Part shown: piece by piece, positions 52,555-59,756 of the stretch
Layout of the letters: every line of letters begins with the position of its first letter
Numbering within the stretch: the stretch's first letter is position 1
From: JACCQS01 sp963766765
GTDB taxonomy: Bacteria; Actinomycetota; Actinomycetes; Mycobacteriales; Geodermatophilaceae
Direction of reading: 5' to 3'
DNA length: 64,000 nt
Assembly: GCA_963766765.1 (NCBI GenBank)
Contig: CAVYBR010000018.1
Coordinates: 1 to 64,000, forward strand
Made by a program: the position numbers and the translations under genes
Notes under the pieces: model-generated
Seen by the model: the letters and a program-made list of their open reading frames with translations, nothing else
Told to the model about the DNA's origin: nothing
Database searches by the model: none

Positions 52555-53544
52555 TCAAAAATGGGCGAACCCTGAGCCTGCCAGTTCTCGACCCTCGTCG
52601 GGCAGTCCGGTGACCACGACTCCTTCGCCCTCCTCGACCCGACCGACAACGCGCCAGGGCGGTGGGAGGTCAAGGTCGGGCGGGAAACACGCCAGCAACG
52701 CATGGTCATCGCCGCCGGTGAGGATCCAGTTCAGTGGATCGATGTTCATCGCCGCGGCTACGTCTTGCAGCACATCCGGGACGGGGAACTTCGTCCCATC
52801 GAGAACCATGCGGGCCCCGCTTGCTTCGGCCAGAGTGCCGGCATCGCGGAGCAACCCGTCGCTGACATCACACATCGCGCTGGCTCCGAGACTGGCGGCC
52901 TGTGGTCCTGCGGCGTAGGGCACCTCGGGACGTCGGTAGGCAGCAACCACCGAGCGTGGTGATCGGAACCCACGGCCGAGGACGGCCAATCCGGCTGCGG
53001 CGTAACCGAGTCGGCCGGCGAGCGCAACCTGGTGCCCCGGCAGGGCACCGCCCCGGATGACCGGCGAAACCCCCTGCATGACGCCAAGTGCGGTGACGGC
53101 GATGACCAGTGTCGGGCTCTGCACGATGTCACCGCCCACGACTGCCGCCCCGAACGGCCGGCACTCCTCCAGCAGCCCCTCGTACAGCCCGTCGACAAAC
53201 TCGATCGGAAGGTCGGCCGGCATCGCCAGACCGACGAGTAAACCGGTCAGCACTCCGCCCATCGCCGCGACATCGGCGAGACTGGCCGCAGCAGAACGGT
53301 GCCCGATGTCGATCGGCTCGGACCAGTCCCGGCGGAAGTGGCGACCATCGACCAGGAGGTCTGTGGTTGCTACGACGAGCGACCCACCCGCGTCCAGCAC
53401 CGCCGCGTCATCACCCGGCCCGATCACGGCCGTCCGCGCCACCCCGGAGCGCGCCACAACCCGATCGACAGCACCGAACTCGCCGAGTTCGCCGACGGTG
53501 ATGGGTGCCTCCCTGCGGTGAAGGACCGTTCGGTCGGGGGTCAT
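52555..53544 (-). CDS. thiL: Thiamine-monophosphate kinase
   Basis: Converts thiamine monophosphate to diphosphate using ATP. 329 aa of the AIR-synthase fold: GELGEFGAVDRVV, GPGDDAAVL (metal Asp pair), TTDLLVDGRHFRRDWSEP, ASLADVAAMGG, VVGGDIVQSP, and ILTGGDDHALLACF near the end. Divergent from the RAM-domain gene; the 11-bp triple repeat lies in between. Confidence 0.95.
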   Translation of the reverse strand: MTPDRTVLHRREAPITVGELGEFGAVDRVVARSGVARTAVIGPGDDAAVLDAGGSLVVATTDLLVDGRHFRRDWSEPIDIGHRSAAASLADVAAMGGVLTGLLVGLAMPADLPIEFVDGLYEGLLEECRPFGAAVVGGDIVQSPTLVIAVTALGVMQGVSPVIRGGALPGHQVALAGRLGYAAAGLAVLGRGFRSPRSVVAAYRRPEVPYAAGPQAASLGASAMCDVSDGLLRDAGTLAEASGARMVLDGTKFPVPDVLQDVAAAMNIDPLNWILTGGDDHALLACFPPDLDLPPPWRVVGRVEEGEGVVVTGLPDEGRELAGSGFAHF

Positions 53545-53599
53545 CCTGTCAGCCCGGCCCGCTGCCTGCGCTGCGGATCACCCGGATAACCAGGCGCGG

Positions 53600-53632
53600 C
53601 GGGTTCACAGCGGGTTCACGGCGGGTTCACAG
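53600..53632. repeat. Three tandem 11-bp direct repeats between thiL and the RAM-domain gene
   Basis: CGGGTTCACAG (53600-53610), CGGGTTCACGG (53611-53621) and CGGGTTCACAG (53622-53632), directly adjacent. The 11-bp period is one DNA helical turn, which suits a multimeric regulator bound on one face. No known binding site matches from memory. Confidence 0.85.
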
Positions 53633-53771
53633 CGATGACGGGGCGATGGCGAGGCGACGGCCGAGCCCGCGACCCGGTAGGTTCCACCCGAACCAGACGA
53701 GCGCCGCGTGTCCCGTCAGGGGCCGGCCGGGGGGCTCGCCGCCAGCCAGCCCTCGACGAGGAGGTCTTCTT

Positions 53772-54005
53772 GTGGTCCACGCCTACATCCTGATCCAGAC
53801 TGAGGTCGGCAAGGCCGCGGCCGTTGCCCGCGCCATCACCGAACTCGAGGGCGTAACGGCCGCAGAGGATGTCACCGGTCCTTATGACGTCATCGTGCGG
53901 GCACAAGCCCGCAACGTCGACGAGCTCGGGAAACTCGTCGTGGCCAAGGTGCAGGGCGTCGACGGAATCACCCGGACGTTGACCTGCCCGGTCGTCAACC
54001 TCTAG
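53772..54005 (+). CDS. Lrp/AsnC-type ligand-binding (RAM) domain protein without HTH
   Basis: 77-aa protein consisting only of the RAM/ACT-like effector domain: VVHAYILIQTEVGKAAAVARAI, VTAAEDVTGPYDVIVRAQARNVDELGKLV (GPYD motif), VQGVDGITRTLTCPVV. No DNA-binding domain. GTG 53772 has GAGGAGG about 8 nt upstream. Stand-alone RAM proteins form oligomers and can bind amino acids or pair with full-length Lrp proteins. Followed closely by the DUF3515 remnant. Confidence 0.88.
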   Translation: MVHAYILIQTEVGKAAAVARAITELEGVTAAEDVTGPYDVIVRAQARNVDELGKLVVAKVQGVDGITRTLTCPVVNL

Positions 54006-54010
54006 GCCCG

Positions 54011-54606
54011 ACGCTGGCCGACGACGAGGCTGGTTCAACCGAGCCCGCGACCACGTCGGTTGCGGCGGGCGGCGCACCGTTTCGCCGAGCCGCACTGATC
54101 GCCTCGGCGATCACTGTGCCCGTCGTCGTCGCACTCCTGGTCATCATCCAGTGGGCGCTGCCCGACGTCGATGACCTTGCCCCGCTGCCGCCCCTGGCGC
54201 CGCAGGGCCTGTCGGTCATCGATGTCGAGACGCCCCCAGTCCCCCCGACGTCGAGACGGCCTGTTCGGCGTTGATCACGTCTTTGCCGCTGAACCTCGAC
54301 GGTCGCCCGACCCGGCCCGTCCGGTCGACCCTCCCGACCGCCTACGCGTGGGGAGCGGACCCGACGGTGCTCCGGTGCGGGGTGGCGCGACCTGCTGCCT
54401 ACCTCGTCGGCGTGAGCACTTTGGCCATCAGCGACGTGGAATGGTTCTTCGAGACTTCTGGTGCGGGTACGACCTATACCGCGGTGGATCGCGGAATCTA
54501 CGTCGAGGTCTTCGTCCCCTCCTCGGCCGACGGCGGCGCGACGCTGGCGATCCTAGCGCCGCTCATCACGGCGGCCCTGCCCTTTGTCCCGCCGACACCG
54601 GGCTGA
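54011..54606 (+). pseudogene. DUF3515-like membrane/secreted protein, frameshifted
   Basis: Two frames combine to a DUF3515 protein of about 198 aa. The first (54011 to the TGA at 54272-54274) has a membrane anchor AALIASAITVPVVVALLVIIQWAL and a Pro-rich linker. The second (54271-54606) has ACSALITSLPLNLDGRPTRPV, AYAWGADPTVLRCGVARP and TTYTAVDRGIYVEVFVP. One extra C in the C6 run at 54241-54246 would join them as VPPDVETACSAL. No ATG or GTG opens the first frame near the RAM stop; CTG 54014 is the nearest codon. Likely a sequence error or a recent mutation. It ends 1 nt before the ddl stop, tail to tail. Confidence 0.75.
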
Positions 54607-54607
54607 G

Positions 54608-55711
54608 TCAGTCGCGCAGCGCTGAGCGGATCAGCCGGTCGATCAACTCGGGGTAGGGCACACCGCTGGCCTCCCACATCCGCGGATACATCGAGATCGG
54701 CGTAAATCCCGGCATCGTGTTGACCTCGTTGAGGATGACATCGCCGGCCTCGGTCACGAAGAAGTCCACCCGGGCCAGTCCCCGGCCGTCGAGTGCGCGG
54801 AATGCCCGTACAGCGAGGTCCTGAATCCGCGCAGTCACCTCATCCGGCAGGTCCGCGGGAATGTCGAATTCGCAGGCGTCGTCGAGGTATTTGGCTTCGA
54901 AGTCGTACCAGTCATGCCCGCGCAGCACCCGGATCTCGGCGGGCACGCTGGCTCGGACCTCGACGGGGAGCCCCGGGCCGGGCGCGTCAGCCAGGATCCC
55001 GCACTCGATCTCTCGTCCGGAGATTCCCGCCTCGATGAGCACCTTCGGGTCGATCTCCCGGGCTACCCGCACCGCGTCCTCGAGTTGCGACCAGTCCGTG
55101 ATCTTGGTGATCCCGATGCTGGAGCCCGCACGCGCGGGTTTTACGAAGGCGGGCAGCCCAATTCCGCTGCGCTGCTCGTCGTCGAGAGCGACGTTGTCGC
55201 CGGCGCGCAGTACGAGATACGGGCCGATTGGCAGGCCCTCGGCCGCGAGCAGCTTCTTCGTGAACTCCTTGTCCATCGCAGCGGCGCTGGCGAGTACGCC
55301 CGCACCGACATAGGGCAGCCCGACGATCTCGAACAATCCCTGGATTGTCCCGTCCTCCCCGTGGGGACCGTGCAGGACCGGAAACACCACATCGACTGTT
55401 GCCAACTCACTCAGCCCGCTCGCCGCACCGTCGAAGACTCGCAGTCCGCGCTCCGCGGGATCGTTGCTCAAGGCGACGGCCTGGCCGGAAGTGACCTCCG
55501 GCAATTCCCGGCCATCCATCTGGAGCGCCTTCGGATCATCGGGCAGCAGCAGCCACCGGCCGTCCCTGGCTATTCCAACTGCGAGGACGTCGTAGGTGTC
55601 CCGATCGATGGCACTGAGGATGCTCCCGCCCGACACGCAGGAGATCGCGTGCTCGGGGCTTTGACCACCGAAGACCACCGCTACTCGGGTTTTCTTGGGG
55701 CTCCCGGGCAT
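54608..55711 (-). CDS. ddl: D-alanine--D-alanine ligase
   Basis: ATP-grasp ligase making the D-Ala-D-Ala peptide of peptidoglycan. 367 aa: VAVVFGGQSPEHAISCVSGGS, PVLHGPHGEDGTIQGLFE, MDKEFTKKLL, FVKPARAGSSIGITK, IEAGISGREIECGIL, and metal-binding LARVDFFV...ILNEVNTMPGFTPISMYP (shown in part). The ...GS(S)IG and Tyr/Phe position fit D-Ala, not D-lactate. ATG 55711; cystathionine lyase gene stops 33 nt upstream. Confidence 0.96.
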   Translation of the reverse strand: MPGSPKKTRVAVVFGGQSPEHAISCVSGGSILSAIDRDTYDVLAVGIARDGRWLLLPDDPKALQMDGRELPEVTSGQAVALSNDPAERGLRVFDGAASGLSELATVDVVFPVLHGPHGEDGTIQGLFEIVGLPYVGAGVLASAAAMDKEFTKKLLAAEGLPIGPYLVLRAGDNVALDDEQRSGIGLPAFVKPARAGSSIGITKITDWSQLEDAVRVAREIDPKVLIEAGISGREIECGILADAPGPGLPVEVRASVPAEIRVLRGHDWYDFEAKYLDDACEFDIPADLPDEVTARIQDLAVRAFRALDGRGLARVDFFVTEAGDVILNEVNTMPGFTPISMYPRMWEASGVPYPELIDRLIRSALRD

Positions 55712-55744
55712 GCGCGCGACCTTATCGGCTCGTCGTGGAGGGGC

Positions 55745-56878
55745 TCAGTTGAGCGCGTGCAATGCGGACTCGAGGTCCTGCACGAGGTCCGCGGTATCCT
55801 CACAGCCGCAGGAGATGCGGACGAATCCCTCGGGTACCAGATCGCCAAACTGAGCCCGGCGGTCCACCGTCGTGTGCAATCCACCGAAACTCGTTGCCGC
55901 GGTCAGCAACTGCGACGCTGTGAGGAACCGCCGTACCGAATCCGCCGAGTCGAACGTCGCCGAGATGACGCCGTTGGGCCGCAGCATCTGTTTGGCGGCG
56001 ATTGCGAACGACGGGTCGGTCGGTCGCCACGGCCAGCGAACGCCACTGACCCGCGGATCGGCGGCGAGCACGTCCGCCAGTGCCGCCGCGTTGGTCGCCT
56101 GGCGCGCCAGGCGGAGGTCCAATGTGCCCATGCTTCGTTGGGCGAGCCACGTCTCGAACGGGCCTGGGATCGCCCCGGTCTTGTCCCGCCAGTCCTTGAT
56201 GGCGGCGAACAGCCCGTCATCGGCGACCGTCACATGTCCGAGCAGCAGGTCGCTGTGTCCAGACAGGGCTTTGGTGTCACTCGCGACGACGATGTCCGCG
56301 CCGAGCGCAAGGGGCCGTTGACCCAGCGGCGTCGCGGTCGTGTTGTCCACCGCAAGCAGCGCCCCGTCCGCATGCGCCAACTCAGCCACTGCCGCGATGT
56401 CGCAGACATCCAGTCCAGGATTGCTCGGCGTCTCCACCAGGATCAGACGGGCACCCTGGAAGTCGCCGGCCCGCAATCGATCTTCGACCTGCCTTGTCGG
56501 CACCGTTGCGACCTCCACGCCGAACCGGCGCAGATGCGCGTCGGCCAGCAGTCGGCCGGTGAAGTACCCGTCGGCGGGCATCAACAACCGCTGACCGGCG
56601 GACACACAGCCGTAGAAGACCGCCGACAGAGCCGCCATCCCGGACGCGAAGGCAAGGCTGCGCCCTCCGTCCAGGTCCCCGAGCGCGGCCTCGAAATCGC
56701 GGAAGGTCGGGCTGTCGTAGCGGGCGTAGACGTCTGCCCCGCCCGCGCCGGGCTGCTCATCGCCGAGGTGGAAAGGCGCAGCGAAGACGGGGCCGTTGTG
56801 GAAGGCCGCTCCGGCAACCGCAGGTGTGTCACTCGACTTGATCACCCGTGTCCCGTCGCCGTAATTCACCGAGTTCAT
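55745..56878 (-). CDS. Cystathionine gamma-lyase / Cys-Met metabolism PLP enzyme
   Basis: 377-aa PLP-dependent enzyme of the Cys/Met metabolism family. RYDSPTFRDFEAALGDLDGG, SGMAALSAVFYGCV, ETPSNPGLDVCDI (Asp contact to PLP), the lysine motif SDTKALSGHSDLLLG, and LDLRLARQATNA. The family commonly cleaves cystathionine or homocysteine; the true substrate is not certain. ATG 56878 has GAGG upstream; a longer frame to 57088 is antisense-like noise inside gpsA. Lies 7 nt after gpsA. Confidence 0.88.
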   Translation of the reverse strand: MNSVNYGDGTRVIKSSDTPAVAGAAFHNGPVFAAPFHLGDEQPGAGGADVYARYDSPTFRDFEAALGDLDGGRSLAFASGMAALSAVFYGCVSAGQRLLMPADGYFTGRLLADAHLRRFGVEVATVPTRQVEDRLRAGDFQGARLILVETPSNPGLDVCDIAAVAELAHADGALLAVDNTTATPLGQRPLALGADIVVASDTKALSGHSDLLLGHVTVADDGLFAAIKDWRDKTGAIPGPFETWLAQRSMGTLDLRLARQATNAAALADVLAADPRVSGVRWPWRPTDPSFAIAAKQMLRPNGVISATFDSADSVRRFLTASQLLTAATSFGGLHTTVDRRAQFGDLVPEGFVRISCGCEDTADLVQDLESALHALN

Positions 56879-56885
56879 TCCACCC

Positions 56886-57896
56886 TCATTCCGCCTTGGC
56901 TTGCCGCGCCATGATCGATCGCACGATGGCCGAGGCCGATGCGCCTTCATGACAGATCCGCACCACTGCTGCAGTGATCGGCATGTCCACTTCCGCCCGC
57001 TGGCCGAGATCCAGCACCGATCGGCAGGTCTTGACACCCTCAGCGATCTGCGTGGTCTCCCGCAACACTTGGGCAAACGTCTGCCCACGACCGAGCCGCT
57101 CGCCGAAGGTTCGATTCCGCGACAGCGGCGACGAGCAGGTCGCCACCAGGTCCCCGAGTCCCGCGAGGCCGGCGAAGGTCCCCGGTTCCGCGCCCAGGCT
57201 CACGCCCAGGCGAGCCATTTCGGCCAGCCCGCGGGTGATCAAGCTGGCTCGGGTGTTGTCGCCGAATCCCATGCCGCTCGCGATGCCGACGGCCAAGGCG
57301 ATCACGTTCTTGATCGCGCCGCCGAGTTCGCAGCCCACGACATCGGTATTCGTGTACGGCCGGAGGTAGGCCGTACGAATCGCTTTCTGTACGGCCACTG
57401 CATGGTCGTGATCGGTGCTGGCGACCACGGTCGCGGCGGGTTGCTCCTGGGCGATCTCGTGGGCGAGGTTGGGCCCGCTCACCACAGCCACTTGACCCGG
57501 TGCGACCCCCACGACCTCGGAGATGACCTCACTCATCCGTTTCGCCGTGCCGAGCTCGATGCCCTTCATCAAGCTGACATAGGTGGCATCGAGCGGCAGA
57601 TACGGCCGCCAGGTCACGAGGTGGTCCCGCAAGGTCTGCGACGGGACCGCGATGATCACCAACTCGGAGTCGGAAAGTGCCTCGCGCGCATCGGAGGTTG
57701 CCCGCAGCCGGTCGGGGAGTCGCAGGCCCGGGAGGTAGTCGGGGTTCTCCCGGCTGGTCTGGATGGCCACGGCCAGCTCCGGTCGACGTGCCCAGAGACG
57801 AATGTCGGCGCCGGCGTCGGCGTCGGCGACGACCTTGCTGAACGTCGTCCCCCAACTTCCGGCACCCAGTACTGTGACCTGGCGAGCGGGACTCAC
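56886..57896 (-). CDS. gpsA: Glycerol-3-phosphate dehydrogenase [NAD(P)+]
   Basis: Makes sn-glycerol 3-phosphate for phospholipids. 336 aa: VTVLGAGSWGTTFSKVVAD (dinucleotide-binding), LSDSELVIIAVPSQTLRDHL, SLMKGIELGT, VSGPNLAHEIAQ, ELGGAIKNVIALAVGI (active-site Lys), GDNTRASLITRGLAEM and GLGDLVATCSSPLSRNRTFG. GTG overlaps the plsC stop (GTGA), linking it with the acyltransferase in glycerolipid synthesis. Confidence 0.96.
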   Translation of the reverse strand: MSPARQVTVLGAGSWGTTFSKVVADADAGADIRLWARRPELAVAIQTSRENPDYLPGLRLPDRLRATSDAREALSDSELVIIAVPSQTLRDHLVTWRPYLPLDATYVSLMKGIELGTAKRMSEVISEVVGVAPGQVAVVSGPNLAHEIAQEQPAATVVASTDHDHAVAVQKAIRTAYLRPYTNTDVVGCELGGAIKNVIALAVGIASGMGFGDNTRASLITRGLAEMARLGVSLGAEPGTFAGLAGLGDLVATCSSPLSRNRTFGERLGRGQTFAQVLRETTQIAEGVKTCRSVLDLGQRAEVDMPITAAVVRICHEGASASAIVRSIMARQAKAE

Positions 57897-58648
57897 TCGT
57901 CGGTCCCGGTGCGTGCGTCTCGGAAAAATGTGGCCGGTGGAGTCTCGTTGCGGATCTCGGCCACGAGTTCCTGCACGCGGCCCATGACGACGTCTGTGAT
58001 CTCACGCAGCAGCGGAGCGGTCACTGGTTTGTCCGAATAAGCCGAAAGATCCAGTGGTTCACCGATATTGCAGATCGTCTTCTTCCTGGGCAATACCGAC
58101 CACTTCTTCGTGTGGTAGTCGTGGGTCAGCTGCGGACCCCACTGACCGATCGGAATGACCGGCGCGTCGACCGCAAGTGCCAGCCGAGCAACGCCGTTCT
58201 TGGCAGCCATCGGCCACCAATCCGGATCCCGTGTGACGGTGGCCTCGGGATAGATGATGACGAGCTCACCCCGGTGCAGCGCTGCGATCGCTTCCCGCAG
58301 CGACTCCTGGGCAGCGGCAGTGGCCCGGAAGACCGGAATCTGACCTGAACTGCGCAAGATGACCCCGGCCAGTCCCCGGTACAGGGTGTTCTTTGCCAAG
58401 AACTGTGGGATGCGACCCGCATCCCATACAGCTCGGGCGAGCGAGACCGGATCGGCAATCGATATGTGGTTGGAGACGAGAATCGCCGGGCCCTCCGCGG
58501 GTATTCGCTCGGCGTGCCAGACCTCGCGACGGAAGATGAGGTTGGCCATCGGATGAAAAATGACGACCATCACCCACAGGCCCCAACTGATGTGACCGCG
58601 GGTGTGGCGACCGCGCGTCACCAGCGCCCTGGCCCCTTCGTCGCTCAC
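57893..58648 (-). CDS. plsC: 1-acyl-sn-glycerol-3-phosphate acyltransferase
   Basis: 251-aa PlsC-like acyltransferase of phosphatidic acid synthesis. N-terminal hydrophobic stretch LWVMVVIFHPMANLIF, catalytic ILVSNHISIADPVSL (HX4D), LRSSGQIPVFRA, and YPEATVTRDPDWWPMAAKNG in place of the usual EGTRS box. APVIPIGQWGPQ follows. Works with gpsA; both are cotranscribed. The open frame begins at ATG 58648 without a clear SD. Confidence 0.92.
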   Translation of the reverse strand: MSDEGARALVTRGRHTRGHISWGLWVMVVIFHPMANLIFRREVWHAERIPAEGPAILVSNHISIADPVSLARAVWDAGRIPQFLAKNTLYRGLAGVILRSSGQIPVFRATAAAQESLREAIAALHRGELVIIYPEATVTRDPDWWPMAAKNGVARLALAVDAPVIPIGQWGPQLTHDYHTKKWSVLPRKKTICNIGEPLDLSAYSDKPVTAPLLREITDVVMGRVQELVAEIRNETPPATFFRDARTGTDE

Positions 58649-58705
58649 CTGCTGGCCACCTGAGGGCCATCACGGCGTCGCGTGGGCAGGATCCGGACGG
58701 GTGCC

Positions 58706-59434
58706 ATGCTTGACACTGTGATGTGGTCGATCGTGATCCCGGTCAAGCGACTGGACAGGGCCAAGACCCGGCTCTCGGCAGCGCTGGTCGGGACCACGAC
58801 TGGTGAGTTGCTCACTGACCGCCCTCCGTCCGATGATCACACTCCTGCCCGTGACGGGCTGCCTGCCAACGGTCGGATTGCGCTGGCCATGGCCAGCGAC
58901 ACCGTGTGCGCTGCGCTGGCCTCGACGATCGCGGCCGCTGTCCTGGTGGTGACCGACGACCCGCTCGCCGCTGACACACTTTCTGCCCTAGGGGCTCAGG
59001 TCGTACCGGACACTCCTGACAACGGACTCAATGCAGCCTTACGGTACGGCGCGGGCTTCGCGGCCGCGCAACGGCCGGAGTTCGGCATCGCCGCTCTGTC
59101 GGCCGACCTCGCAGCATTGCGTCCCGAGGAGCTCACCCAGGCATTGACCCAAGCCGCCGGCCATGACCGCGCATTTGTCGCCGACGCGCACGGCACCGGT
59201 ACGACGCTGCTCAGCGTGTTGTCCGGGCATGCCCTCGAGCCGCGCTTCGGGACCGAATCAGCCGTTGCCCACAGCCGGCACGGCGCGGCCCCCCTCGTCG
59301 GGGAGTGGCCGAGCCTGCGTCGCGATCTCGACACGCCCGCCGATCTCACGATCGCCGTCCACCTGGGGTTGGGTCCAGCCACCTCGGCCCAGCTCGCCCT
59401 GCTGGCGCCAGGACTGGTCCGCTGTGCCTGCTGA
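58706..59434 (+). CDS. cofC: 2-phospho-L-lactate guanylyltransferase CofC (F420 synthesis)
   Basis: 242-aa nucleotidyltransferase that activates 2-phospholactate or phosphoenolpyruvate for coenzyme F420. WSIVIPVKRLDRAKTRLSA, VVTDDPLAADTLSALGAQVVPD, GLNAALRYGAGFA, AALSADLAALRPEEL and FVADAHGTGTTLLSV. About 20 extra residues follow KTRLS. ATG 58706 has GGACGGG upstream; ATG 58721 is the alternative. Divergent from plsC and overlaps the cold-shock-like gene by 11 nt. Indicates that the host makes F420. Confidence 0.9.
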   Translation: MLDTVMWSIVIPVKRLDRAKTRLSAALVGTTTGELLTDRPPSDDHTPARDGLPANGRIALAMASDTVCAALASTIAAAVLVVTDDPLAADTLSALGAQVVPDTPDNGLNAALRYGAGFAAAQRPEFGIAALSADLAALRPEELTQALTQAAGHDRAFVADAHGTGTTLLSVLSGHALEPRFGTESAVAHSRHGAAPLVGEWPSLRRDLDTPADLTIAVHLGLGPATSAQLALLAPGLVRCAC

Positions 59435-59633
59435 GGCACGTCAGGCAACCGTGTCCGAGTTCGACGGTGCGACCGGCGCCGGCGCCGTGCTGCACGACGA
59501 CGGAAGGCGCGAGGAGTTCCCGGGCGCGGCATTTCACGCGGGAGGCCTGCGCCTGCTCCGACTCGGTCAGCGGGTGCGCCTCGAGTACGTCGGAACAGAG
59601 GTCAGCAGGGTCACCCTCATCACGCTGCCTTGA
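59424..59633 (+). CDS. Cold-shock-domain-like small protein
   Basis: 69-aa protein from GTG 59424, or 60 aa from GTG 59451. ATVSEFDGATGAGAVLHDDGRREEFPGAAF and LRLLRLGQRVRLEYVGTEV resemble a degenerate cold-shock/OB fold: the strand order and GAGAVL are kept, but the RNP aromatic residues are few. It overlaps the cofC end by 11 nt. Similar short proteins near cofC occur in other actinobacteria as far as I remember. RNA-binding role is inferred. Confidence 0.72.
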   Translation: MPAEARQATVSEFDGATGAGAVLHDDGRREEFPGAAFHAGGLRLLRLGQRVRLEYVGTEVSRVTLITLP

Positions 59634-59756
59634 TGCGCACCAAGCGCACCCGGCGGCCGGTCCGAGCCGCCGTGCGCCTACCGGCGGAATGGGCGATGTT
59701 GGCCGGCGGAGTTCGCCGCGTTACCCGCGTTCACGTTCGTGGGTCATCATGACCTC

